Source: Cyanidiococcus yangmingshanensis (Eukaryota; Rhodophyta; Bangiophyceae; Cyanidiales; Cyanidiaceae). From it: a stretch of 64,000 nucleotides of DNA. The DNA lies in the NCBI GenBank assembly GCA_013995675.1, contig VWRR01000003.1:372001-436000 (forward strand), in the 5' to 3' direction. The notes below the pieces were generated by a model that saw only the letters and a program-made list of their open reading frames with translations, had not been told where the DNA came from and searched no databases. The number at the start of each line of letters is the position of its first letter. Position 1 is the first letter of the stretch. The position numbers and the translations under genes are program-made. Below, piece after piece: positions 11,145 through 21,400 of this stretch.

Positions 11145-12683
11145 ATGAGAGGCTGGAATATACTTCGATCGTTTAGTAGAGTTGTTGAGAGCGTGCCGGT
11201 ATACGTCATGTTACCGCTCGAGTTTCCGACCATGGACGAGAACGAGTGTCGCAAGTTGATCGAGCAGACGATTCCGCACGTTGCGGGAGCGACCAAGTGT
11301 GCTGGTTTTATGGTGGATCTGTGGTGGGGTTTGTGCGAGCAAGATCCACGAAAGTATGCTTGGTGTGAGGATCGGTATCGATCGCTGTTTTCGATGTGTC
11401 AACGGTTGGGAGTCAAGTGTCAGGTGGTGTTGGGTTTTCACAAGTGTGGGGGCAACGTCGGCGACTCGGTGACCTATGAACTTCCCAGTTGGGTATTGAA
11501 ACGAGCTCGCGAGCTACGTGAGAAAGAAGATACAGTCATTTTGTACATGGATCGACACGGTTACATGAGCGAGGAGTACATATCGTGTGGAGCCGACGAG
11601 GAGAAGCTCTTTCCCGTGACGAGTACGGGCACGGGTACGCAACACACGACGTCATCGGACGACAGCGCTCAGCAAGGCACAGAGCCGGAGCCAGCTGGCG
11701 GTTCGGACACGGCAGTATCGAGCACAGCGACGGAGATGCGCTCCCCACTGGATTGTTACGAGGAATTTATGCGAGCTTTTGCAAAAGATTTCGGGGATGA
11801 GTTCTTTGGAACGGTAATTCACGAGATCCATATTGGCATGGGGCCAGCTAGCGAGCTAAGGTACCCTTCGTACCCGCTTACCGATGGGAAATGGAAATTT
11901 CCCGGCATTGGCGAGTTCCAATGCTATGACACGTTTTTGATGAAGGATCTGGAGCAAGCGCTCGCGAAGCAGCACTTCTCAGAAGAACAAATTCGCAAAT
12001 GCATCCCGCCACGAGATACGGCTGGTTCGTACTGCGACTCGCCAGATCAAAGCGAATTCTTCCGTTCTTTGTACGCGACCCCGGAAGGTCGTTTCTTTCT
12101 GAAATGGTATGGAAACAAGCTGTTGGAGCACGGCGAGCGCCTGCTCATCATCGCGAACACGTGCTTCCACCAATACGTTTCTGATCGTCGAGTGCGGCTC
12201 GGTGTCAAAGTCGCCGGTATTCACTGGTGGTTCAAGACACCAAGCCATGCCGCCGAGATGACAGCTGGCTACTATCACACCGCGGATGACTCCTGGACCA
12301 TGTACGACGGAATTGCGGCCTTGCTCAGAAAGCACGGTTTTATTTGGAACTTTACCTGCTACGAAATGCGTGACAGCGAGCAAAGAATGGCGAAATGCAG
12401 TCCCGAAGGCCTCGTCAATCGAGTTCGTATCGCTGCCCAGAAGCATGGGGTTGCGCTCGCAGCCGAGAACGCGCTACCTCGTTATGATCGCAAAGCCTAC
12501 AAGCAGATTGTCGCTCAAGCAAAGCCGTCCTCATGGGGAGTATCACTGCCTTTTGGAAAGAAAGCTGAATCCAGAAAAACACTCTGTGGCTTTACGTACT
12601 TGCGCCTTGGGCCAGACCTCATGCAAGCAAACAATTTGCGCGAGTTCGCGAACTTTGTTGGTTGGATGCAGGGAACAAAATGA
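11145..12683 (+). CDS. Beta-amylase (glycoside hydrolase 14)
   Basis: Hydrolyses alpha-1,4-glucan from the non-reducing end, releasing maltose; in red algae the likely substrate is cytosolic floridean starch (inference). I chose the ATG at 11145; the frame is open 14 codons further upstream but only from GTG. Family signatures: VPVYVMLPLEF near the N-terminus, GFMVDLWWGLCE, QVVLGFHKCGGNVGD, then TVIHEIHIGMGPASELRYPS with the catalytic acid Glu, VAGIHWWFKTPSHAAEMTAG, and NFTCYEMRDSEQ with the second catalytic Glu. About 512 residues, near the family's usual length. An insertion of roughly 40 residues at about 11,620-11,740, rich in Ser, Thr and Gly, interrupts the domain between conserved blocks without breaking the frame. 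There is no obvious transit peptide. It is convergent with the reductase gene, 69 bp away. Confidence 0.93.
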   Translation: MRGWNILRSFSRVVESVPVYVMLPLEFPTMDENECRKLIEQTIPHVAGATKCAGFMVDLWWGLCEQDPRKYAWCEDRYRSLFSMCQRLGVKCQVVLGFHKCGGNVGDSVTYELPSWVLKRARELREKEDTVILYMDRHGYMSEEYISCGADEEKLFPVTSTGTGTQHTTSSDDSAQQGTEPEPAGGSDTAVSSTATEMRSPLDCYEEFMRAFAKDFGDEFFGTVIHEIHIGMGPASELRYPSYPLTDGKWKFPGIGEFQCYDTFLMKDLEQALAKQHFSEEQIRKCIPPRDTAGSYCDSPDQSEFFRSLYATPEGRFFLKWYGNKLLEHGERLLIIANTCFHQYVSDRRVRLGVKVAGIHWWFKTPSHAAEMTAGYYHTADDSWTMYDGIAALLRKHGFIWNFTCYEMRDSEQRMAKCSPEGLVNRVRIAAQKHGVALAAENALPRYDRKAYKQIVAQAKPSSWGVSLPFGKKAESRKTLCGFTYLRLGPDLMQANNLREFANFVGWMQGTK

Positions 12684-12752
12684 AACCATTTCCGAATACT
12701 TTGACACGGGAGGAAATCTGGCTTGTGTGAATTCTTCACGAAAACATTCCAT

Positions 12753-13739
12753 TCAATCCGATTTTTGTCGTCGCCTGATACGAATTGCTTCCACGACCGC
12801 CGAAAAATCGCAATCTCCGTATCCGTTCGATTGCGCTGCCTTAAACACCTCGTTGGCAATTGCTGCCAAAGGGAGCCACTGTTCAACCTCGTCACCAAGA
12901 GAGATCGCGAATCGGAGATCCTTCTGCTGATGCTTCAGGGGAAAATGCGCATCATACTCGCCGATAATCATATTGGGCAGCTTCATTCCAAAGAGGGGAC
13001 TGTTCATGGCGCCCTGTTTGAGAATCTCATTGAGGGTCTCCGTCGAAAGGCCACAGGATTCTGCCAGGCTGGCGCCCTCCGCCAGGGCAACCATCATCGA
13101 GCCCATGATCATGTTCACGACAATTTTCATCCTGGTTCCTGCTCCGCATTGATCGCCAAGGAAAAAGGCCGCTTTGCCCATGATGTTCAATCCATTCGAG
13201 GCGATCCGTTCATAAGCTGCGCGATCCCCGCTGCACAGAAAGATCAACGTCCCCGTCTGAGCGGGGACCTTGGAGCCGCTGACTGGAGCCTCCAAAAACA
13301 GCGCGCCACGCCGATGCACCGCCTCGTTGAGGATTTCCATGGTCCCTACATCCAGGGTTGAGCACTCTACCAGCATCTTTTGAGGTCCAAGGCCCAATAT
13401 AGTCCCATTCTCTGGATCCAGGTGGACGGAGGTGGCGGCATCTGGCACGGAGAGCATCGAGTACACGACGCCGGCTGCCGCTGCGACTGCTCGTGGAGTA
13501 TCTGCCACACAGATACGCGGCTGTCCACTCGAAGCACTCGGATTTTCCGTGGCATACTCATGCAAGAGCTCTTTCGCGAAAGCTTCGGCGATGCTGCGAG
13601 TCCGATTCCAGACGATCAGGCTTTGCCCAGCACGAAAGAGGTTCCGAGCCATGCCCGTCCCCATGATCCCCAAACCAATGAATCCCACCGGATTCATAAT
13701 CGAGCTTCCTCCTTCCGCAATGGTTGCGTCAACGTGCAT
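12753..13739 (-). CDS. Glyoxylate/succinic semialdehyde reductase (GLYR type)
   Basis: An NADPH-dependent reductase of the beta-hydroxyacid dehydrogenase family, closest by eye to plant GLYR, which reduces glyoxylate and succinic semialdehyde. The Rossmann start reads MNPVGFIGLGIMGTGMARNL; the substrate-site block is VSGSKVPAQTG; the catalytic Lys lies in GTRMKIVVNMIMGSM; the C-terminal signature is FPLKHQQKDLRFAISLGDE. The reading frame continues upstream to an ATG at 14090, adding about 117 Arg-rich residues. I prefer the ATGs at 13739 or 13697, since the family needs nothing before the Rossmann fold, but a presequence starting at 14090 cannot be excluded. The frame is intact throughout. 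Confidence 0.85.
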   Translation of the reverse strand: MHVDATIAEGGSSIMNPVGFIGLGIMGTGMARNLFRAGQSLIVWNRTRSIAEAFAKELLHEYATENPSASSGQPRICVADTPRAVAAAAGVVYSMLSVPDAATSVHLDPENGTILGLGPQKMLVECSTLDVGTMEILNEAVHRRGALFLEAPVSGSKVPAQTGTLIFLCSGDRAAYERIASNGLNIMGKAAFFLGDQCGAGTRMKIVVNMIMGSMMVALAEGASLAESCGLSTETLNEILKQGAMNSPLFGMKLPNMIIGEYDAHFPLKHQQKDLRFAISLGDEVEQWLPLAAIANEVFKAAQSNGYGDCDFSAVVEAIRIRRRQKSD

Positions 13740-14151
13740 GCAGAGCGCAGATGAAGGTGAATTGAAAGGGCCTCGTACACGCACCCTACCGTACTGGAGT
13801 TGCGAACAGCGACGCTGGGTGAGATCACGCGCAAACCACCTGCCCAGTGTCCAATTTCCCCCACAGCACCGTTTGGATGCGTTAACAAGCACTCGACTCA
13901 AACGCTTTGCGGATGCTCGCCACGTTCTAGGAGCCCCCAACAGGACGAAGGCAACGCCTGGGCATTGGCATCCAACCTGCTTTGCCATACGCGTCAAGAC
14001 TGCACCGCATTGGCGCAGGGCGTCGCATCGATCTGCGCATCGTCTGCGGCGTGCACGCATCGATCGATCGCTACGCATGCGTGTCCGCATGAAGCGATGC
14101 GTGTCTGCTTTCCCCTATCGATTGACTTGAAGAAATGTCAGTAATTAAGAG

Positions 14152-14316
14152 ATGGATGCTTTTTTATATATATCGATCGAAAGAGAGGTCTCTACGAATG
14201 GATGCTTTTTTATATGGATCGACCGAAAGAGAGGTCTCTACGAATGGATGCCTTTGTATATGGATCGACCGAAAGAGAGGTCTCTATGGATGGATGCTTT
14301 TTTATATGGATCGATC
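14152..14316. repeat. Minisatellite, 46-bp unit, about 3.5 copies
   Basis: Three nearly identical tandem units start at 14179, 14225 and 14271 with GAAAGAGAGGTCTCT, preceded by a partial copy from 14152. The unit length is not a multiple of three, so each frame reads related peptides in turn; this argues against coding. The units differ at only a few positions. Confidence 0.9.
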
Positions 14317-15237
14317 CTTCTCTCTGCCGATAATCAAAGATACAGCCATGAATGTCTGCTTGCATGGTTGCTTGATCATCATGCACTGTTGACTGGACGA
14401 AGAGCGTATCGAGATACTTCCTGGGTGACCGTATCCTTTCTCATGGCCCGAGAGACAGATGAAACAGAAACGATCATTTCTGTTCGGTTGGAGCCAGATA
14501 TGGATCGTTCGTGCTGCGCTCTGGATCTCCTGCTGGGCGAACACCTTGGTGTAGCATCCTCTCTTGGCAGTATCTTTTCCAAAACAGATTGTTTTATACT
14601 GAGCATGAATAAAAAAGGGTCTGCAACATTCCCACGATAGTGGTTGCAACCACAAATGCAGTAGCCGCGATAGAGCTCATCTGTACGACTTACGCAAGAC
14701 GTTTCCTTTTTCTGAATCATCGGCGCGATATGCGCCTGCTGAAACGCCCCGAGAGATACAAGACGACCAATGGTAATCGAACCCAAAATCATTCATCAGA
14801 CGAAAAAGGTATGACCTGTATTCAGAGGTTGCTCTACTACGATTGCCTGGTAAGACTTGTTCGGTGAGCATCGATGTATCGCTGAATGCTTTTCGTCATG
14901 GAGCACGCAGAAGGACGAAAGGAAAACAGGCAGATGATACCAAAACCTTTCTGGGTTCGTCGACCCAGTCCCACAACTTCTTGATGGCCCCGATTGGTGT
15001 CAGGCTCGGTACAGCGACCCGTTTTGCGAGAGGCGCAGCGTCCGCCCAGACGCACCCCGCGGACGCCCCACTTATGGAAGCTTCGTTCCTGACTCTGCAG
15101 CCGTAAACGTTTTCTCTACCAAGTCAAGGGTTCTGTTTCAAAAACGCAAGTTTGATTCTGGTAATTGCAGCAGTGCTGGCCAAAGTGCAGGTGCGCACAA
15201 GCGTCCTCACCGGAACCTTCGTCAAGGCCCCGGGACC
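14317..15237. other. Spacer, no gene recognised
   Basis: About 900 bp between the minisatellite and the Mth938-type gene. Open frames of 60-140 codons exist on both strands but lack family resemblance. Confidence 0.35.
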
Positions 15238-15861
15238 ATGCAGATCGTTCGTGGCTTGCTAAGACAAGGCCAGACGCTGCACAAAGCTGCGTTTCGCGCT
15301 CCCGACGCCGATGTTCGCTTCGAAAGACACCCCGGCAACGCTAAAAAAGCTTTGAACGGCGCTAACGAGACAGAGCACGTCGAAGCGGCCTCCCTACCGA
15401 GAGCGTCAACAGTGCCGCCAACCATCCGGGCCTTGATCCAAGCGAGGGCTTCCCGCTCCTTCTGGGCACAAACGCACGTCGATGCAATTCAGGATGACGG
15501 GTTGATCATCAACGGTCTCGTCTTCAGAAGCAGTGCTCTGTTGCTGCTTCCGCACTTTGTTCTTTCGGTTTCATCACTTCATCGACTTGAGGATCTTCAT
15601 CGGGACAGCCTCTGTCTCCTGGAGCTCATAAAGCCGTCTCCAACGGCCTTCGTTATCGGAAGTAACCAGTTCAAGTCCCGCACAATTGGTCCAGTGGTGC
15701 CTCCCGATATTGATCGTTACCTACGTGAACATTTACGTCTATCCTACGAATGCACAAGTCTCGTGAATGCCTGTGCAACGTTTAACGTCTTGAACGAGGA
15801 GAGACGCTTTCCAGCGGCACTGGTTATGCTGGACGAGTCCCCAGATAGGCACGACCCCTGA
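15238..15861 (+). CDS. Mth938/NDUFAF3-type protein
   Basis: The C-terminal half matches the Mth938 (DUF498) fold found in NDUFAF3, a mitochondrial complex I assembly factor, and in AAMDC. Visible family blocks are IINGLVFRSSALLLLPHF, a strand AFVIGSNQFKSRTIGPVVPP where the family has its G-x-G loop, LRLSYECTSLVNACATFNVL (family: gi-x-E-x-m-x-T-x-x-A-x-x-tyN-x-L) and NEERRFPAALVML. The ATG at 15238 is followed by about 80 basic, Ser/Ala-rich residues suitable as a mitochondrial presequence. The assignment to complex I assembly is by family analogy. AAMDC-like function is the alternative, but the presequence favours the organelle form. Confidence 0.65.
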   Translation: MQIVRGLLRQGQTLHKAAFRAPDADVRFERHPGNAKKALNGANETEHVEAASLPRASTVPPTIRALIQARASRSFWAQTHVDAIQDDGLIINGLVFRSSALLLLPHFVLSVSSLHRLEDLHRDSLCLLELIKPSPTAFVIGSNQFKSRTIGPVVPPDIDRYLREHLRLSYECTSLVNACATFNVLNEERRFPAALVMLDESPDRHDP

Positions 15862-16700
15862 CGGGTACCTCTGATCATCCCATCTATGGTTTGCCAATAC
15901 GTCTCCGAGATATCGTTTGTTTGCGTTCACCTGAGGTACGCCAGTGATGCTCGCTCTACGGAAACACGGTACAATCATTGCAGCGTTGGTCGCACGCACG
16001 CTTCACTGGAGGTACATGCCGCTTTTGTGGCGCGCTCGTCTAAAGCAGTGCTTTCTCATACTCTTCATCCAAGCGATGCAACCAGTGCGCCCCATGGCTC
16101 CTGTGACGTTTCAAGACTCGCTTCCGATGGTCCGCGGACGCGACCGCTTGCGAACGAACCATTTCCGCTTCGATGTCGGTGACAATCGTCATCTTCGATC
16201 ACCGTTCTGGTTGTGATCGAGTCCATTCGTTTCAAGAAAGGGATACTGAGCGATGGTTTCAGCGACGCAGCAGCCGTCATCGCAACGTTCGGTTCCAAGT
16301 CAGTGGCCATCTCTGTCACGAGGATCCTTGCAACAGTAAGTCGAGCAGGACCGTTGCTCTCATGATGCTGAGCTCGCCTCACCAATCCTTCGTGTAATCA
16401 ACCGGCAGTCCGTTGTCTTCGATAAGCGAAAAGAAAACCAATACGATTCCTTTGAGAGCGCGCTTCCAAGACCGACCTTGTCCCGACATCTCGCTCGATG
16501 ACGCACCTACTCGGACATATTTAAGCAATGCCCCAAGCAAGTTCAACGACGAGCGCACAGATCTCTTTCACCATGCATCGCACAGGTCGTTACCATCCAG
16601 CCAAAGAGAATGACTCCACGGAGAGACACTCGTTCCCTTTGGTGTAACCTGCGATGCTTCGACGGTATCAGTCTCATCATGATCTCGGATGCAGCGATGA
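15862..16700. other. Spacer, no gene recognised
   Basis: About 840 bp between the Mth938-type gene and the purD 3' end. Open frames of about 90-105 codons are present on both strands, none resembling a known family. Confidence 0.35.
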
Positions 16701-18133
16701 TCACCTCGGGGTACGCTCATCCAACCGAATCGTTTCATGCTGCTCACGTTGCAGTGCTCGCCAGCCGATATCTCGCCGATAAAACGCATCTGGCCAATCA
16801 ATCTTCTCCACTGCAGTATATGCCAACTGCTGTGCGCTCGCAAACGTCGATGCTCGAGCAGTGATGTTCAAAACTCGCCCGCCTTTGGCAATGAGCTGTC
16901 CCTGGGCATCCCGAGCGGTGCCAGCGTGGAAGACTTTGACACCGGGGATCGTCTCGGCCTGTTCGAGGCCTCGAATGACATCTCCACTTCGGTACGCTCC
17001 AGGATATCCTGGCGATGCAAGCACGACCGTCAATGCTGCCGTTTTCGAAGCCCAATGAAGCGGTACTCGATCCAGGTTGTTTCCAGACACAGCAGCCGTT
17101 TCGTAGAGCACTGGCAACAGATCCGATTCAAGCAACATACAGAGCACTTGACACTCCGGATCACCAAAACGAACATTGTACTCGAGCACTTTGAACATGC
17201 CATTGGGTTCAATCATGAGACCGCAGTAGAGCACCCCTCGAAAGGGCGTCCCTTCAGCGACCATTCCAGCAGCGGTGGGCTGAACAACCTCCGCAATCAC
17301 TCGCTCGGTAAGTGCGGCTGTTACCACTGGTGCTGGAGCGTAGGCACCCATACCACCAGTATTGGGACCTCTGTCTCCATCGTATGCTGCCTTATGATCC
17401 TGTGCTGGTAACAGCGGTAGCACATCCAAACCATTCACCAATGCGAAAAAACTGGCTTCCTCACCGGACAGATAGTCTTCGAGGATGACTGTTCGACCAG
17501 CAGCGCCCAGCGTTTTTTCTACAAAAAGCGCTTGAAGCACGTTTTCCGCCTCTGCTTTGTTCCATGCAATGAATACACCTTTTCCAGCTGCAAGTCCATC
17601 CGCTTTGATCACCACTGGGTACGCTGCACGACGCTCTAGTGCCGCCATGGCCTCCTCCAGTCTTTCGCAACAATCGTAGGCGGCTGTTGGAATCCATGAC
17701 GCTTCATAAAAGCCTTGGCAAACGCTTTACTACCTTCAAGTTGGGCAGCAGCCTGACTAGGCCCAAAAGCGTGCACCTGCATCGCCTGCAACGCATCAGC
17801 GAGCCCAGCGACGAGTGGAGCCTCTGGACCGATCACAACCAGATCGATCGCCTTCTCCTGAACGAAACGACAGATAGAAGGTATATGCCCAATATCAAGC
17901 GCTGATTCACACTGAGCGAGACGCTCCATGCCCGGATTGCCAGGGGCCGCGTACAACTTCCCGAGGAGCGGCGACTCGGCAATCTTATCACAGAGAGCAT
18001 GTTCGCGTCCGCCACTGCCAACAACTAGGACCCGCAACGAAGCCCATAACCTCCTCGCGTTAGATCGATGACGACGACGACGACCTCCAGTTACCCAAAA
18101 GCAACACGGTTCACGTCCTTGCCACCGAGTCAT
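16701..18133 (-). CDS. purD: Phosphoribosylamine-glycine ligase
   Basis: GARS catalyses the second step of purine synthesis, joining glycine to phosphoribosylamine with ATP. The N-terminal domain begins LRVLVVGSGGREHALCDKIA and includes VVIGPEAPLVAGLADAL. The ATP-grasp part has YPVVIKADGLAAGKGVFIAW and the metal site LEYNVRFGDPECQ; the C-terminus ends with the family's YRRDIGWRAL. It is monofunctional, as in bacteria and plants. An ATG at 18133 precedes about 30 residues before the fold; further ATGs lie at 18253 and 18292, allowing a plastid presequence. The two halves lie in different frames. The junction at about 17,665-17,680 reads GCG AAA GAC TG GAG GAG GCC, so here the change is +2 (or one base missing), again just after GAC. 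The helix EEAMAALERR continues smoothly into the grasp domain. Confidence 0.9.
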
Positions 18134-18400
18134 ACCGCAGCGCTTATGCAACGGAGCCAGAAAGGCCGCTGTCACCAAGCCATCACTGCGCTGTACTCGT
18201 CGAGACGCTCCCCATCGACGATCACGTTGATCACGAAACCCGTCAGAAAACATGGTCAACCATGAATGACTCGAATCCACTTCTATATCCATTCTAGACC
18301 AGGGCTTGTATCCTGGTCCGCAGGTCTTTGGCTTTGCACAAGTGTTCGTCGAGCCAGTGACCAACTCGTTTTTCGAAAGCGTTGACGTGGCTTAACCGGG

Positions 18401-18425
18401 CGACGACGACGACGACGACGACGAC
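18401..18425. repeat. (CGA)n microsatellite
   Basis: Eight and a third perfect CGA units in the spacer between the divergent purD and midasin genes. A shorter run of GAC units lies at 18070-18084 inside the purD 5' region, where it encodes arginines on the minus strand. Confidence 0.9.
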
Positions 18426-18485
18426 AACGTCTTGTTCTATAACGTTTCGACCCGCGGTTGCCTACTGGCCTAACACGTTCGTTTC

Positions 18486-21400
18486 ATGGCATCATTGGCG
18501 AAAAACAAAGATGCTCTGGTAGATGCTGGAACGAATGAGGCCACGTGGCTCTCGCCAGAACTCGTGAAGGATCTGATCAGGCTGGAGAAGCTGGACGCAG
18601 ACCTCCCTGAGAACCGTCAGACAACCCATGCGAGGGATCGAACCGATGAAAGAATGGATGCACCAGGGATCGACACCGGTAAATGTTCCTGGTCTAGAGC
18701 CAAACCAGTTTCCGGAAACGCCCCGTTGCTCGATCGTCTGTACACTACGCTGGGAGACTTGGATCCGAAGACACTGCCCAAGGTTGCCTCTACGCTGGCC
18801 CAAGCGGGACACTACGGCTCATTGGTGCGCATCATCGCAATCACAGGCGGTGCAACAACGCTTCTATCTCTGCTGCCGACCAAGTCTCGTTTGACGAGCC
18901 ATCAGATCGCCCTGCTTGCCTATTGCTGTGGCGGAAAGGCCGTCCTGCGTCGAGCACTTGACTTGACGCGTTGTCTTGCGGACTGGAACAGTTCAGGAGA
19001 AAGCGAACGGGCGACCGTTGCTTGCCTGGCGCTGGCATTAACGTTTGGCTTCCGTTCTGTCTGTGTGGCTCGCTATCGAACGGCAAGGGCTCATTGTCCC
19101 CTGCACGGTCTCGTCTGTGATGCTGTTCTCGATGCATTCTGGACCGAAATAGACTATATAGAAGCGACGCATCAGCAGTTGGAGGCACAGTGGCGATCAC
19201 TGCTCCTGTCGAATGCTGAAGCGCAGTCACTGGCCTCGGGAAGCACGTTTTCCACTGGTTGTAACTCTCCAATGCTGTCGACGGAGGACCAATCCATGAC
19301 ATGGAGTGGCGAGGCATCGTCCCTGAACGAGGAGCCACGGCAGGTGTACGGAAAGATGGCCATAGCGAGAGAAACGACATGCTGTTTGAAAAACGATTCC
19401 GCTGAAGATCATCAGGAGCGCGTCCATGACATTCAGGTTGCACGTTCTAGGCTCATGCGACGAAAACCAGACTATGTCATTGTGGCCAGTCGAAGAAAAG
19501 CACTGGACCAGTTACGCGCTGCAGTCGCTTACGGAGCACCGGTGCTTCTCCAAGGAGAGTCAGGTTCCGGAAAGCGTTCCATACTCCATTACCTTGCTGC
19601 AGAGACAAACCGATCGGTGACGACCTTTTACTGGGATCGACTCGGTTTCGAAGAGGACGCTTTTCTCGATGCCATCGCGATGATTGCACCAAGTGGCCCT
19701 GGTCGCTTCCAATGGCGACTGGGACCAGTCGGAGAAGCACTCGTTCAAGGCCACTGGCTGGTTATGGAGGGCCTCGGAACCAGCACCCACGCCAGTCGAC
19801 GTTTCGCGACCAGCATGGTTCACCAGCTTGCCAGTTTGCGACCGGATGATGTCTTCGAGCTCCCCGGACGAGGCCTCGCGCTGCAGCTGCACATGAACTT
19901 TCGCCTGTTCGTCACCAGGTCTCTATCGTATGCGGAAACAGTAACAACAACAACAACAAACGCGCTACAGGATCGTTCATCATGGCACGGTTGGATGGTT
20001 ATCTCATTGACGCCCTATTCAGCTGTCGAGCGTCGCCAAGTGCTCGTCCAGCGCTTTCCAACCAGTGCAGCTTGGATAGATCGTGTCCTCGCCTCGGTGG
20101 ATATCTGTGCAGCGTCCTCTCAAAAGAGTTCAGGATCGAACCGCAGTCCTGGCTTGACGGAAGCCGTCCGCTTGGTCGCTCGCTTGGAACGCATTCAGCA
20201 AGCGCAGCAGATGCCGCTGACCCCAGACACCGCACTGTTGCACGCCATGGATGTGCTGCTACAAAGCGAGCACAACTGTCGAGACGTTGCGCTGCGTCAA
20301 CTGGCCAGCCTGTGGAGTGTATCGGAGCATGAGGCCACCACCTTGGCGCTACAGGCCAGTGCGTCTCCACCGATGCAGGCGCTTCTGGAGCGCATGGTAT
20401 TGGCACCGACACAACCGACTTGTATGGCGCTTCGCCAACTTTCGGTTGCCCTTGAACACGAGGAGCCGGTCCTACTCATCGGCGAAGCCGGTGTTGGCAA
20501 AACCTATCTGGTGCAGGAGTTGGCACGTAGCCTCGGTCGCCATCTCGTCGTGCTGAACATGTCTCAACAGAGTGATCTGGCGGAACTTCTCGGTGGTTAC
20601 CAACCCGTGGATGCTCAGAGACTGATTCTGGATTTGGCTCGTCAACTGGAGATCGCTTTTGCTGCGACGTTCTCGAGTCGTCAGAACACAGCATTGTTGC
20701 ATCAGCTTCGTCAAATGGCTCGTCGACGGGATGTTGGTCGTCTCGTACGCCTTGCTCGCGGCCTATTGGCCCGGGTCGGTGCAAGTGCTCGGCTCAACGA
20801 CACCAATGTCATCCATTGGGAACAGCTTCAGCGACTTGTTCGACAGACCGAGGACGCCTATGGTACTGAAGTTGTTCAGCGTCGTCCACGAAGGCCTGCA
20901 CCGAAGGCATCCGCGCCGGAGCTGGACAGTGAACGTCAAGGAGCAGTAGCAGCAGTAGCAGCACGTCCACACAAACGCGCTGGAACAGAAACCCAGGCCC
21001 AGGGCGCTACCTCGAACGAGTCCATTCAGACAGGTTCTTGGCACGATGAGAACCAAACTTCTGATACCGATGAGGCTGCGTTCGAGTATCCGAGTGGACC
21101 AAGCCTTCGCTTCGCCTTCAAGGAGGGCATGCTCGCCGCTGCCATTCGTCAAGGAGACCTGGTCCTGCTCGATGAGCTCAACTTGGCTCCGCCCGCGTGT
21201 CTGGAACGACTCACAGGCATCTTGGATACATTGAACGAGCCGCCAGCGAGCGCTCCGGCTGCTCGTCTCGCTGCCTGGCAGACCAACGAGTTGGCACACT
21301 TGGCTGGCAGTGGCATGATCCGTCATCCCGACTTTCGACTCATTGCTTGCATGAATCCCGAGACGAATATCGGCAGACGAGCACTTCCACCAACGTTACA

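Noticed and set aside
14135-14640. ORFs encoding repeated MDAFLY-type peptides
   Set aside because: They are the 46-bp minisatellite read in successive frames; the unit length is not a multiple of three.
14740-14800. A possible tRNA B box (GGGTTCGATTACC on the minus strand)
   Set aside because: The flanking bases do not form a T stem or acceptor stem, and no anticodon arm follows.
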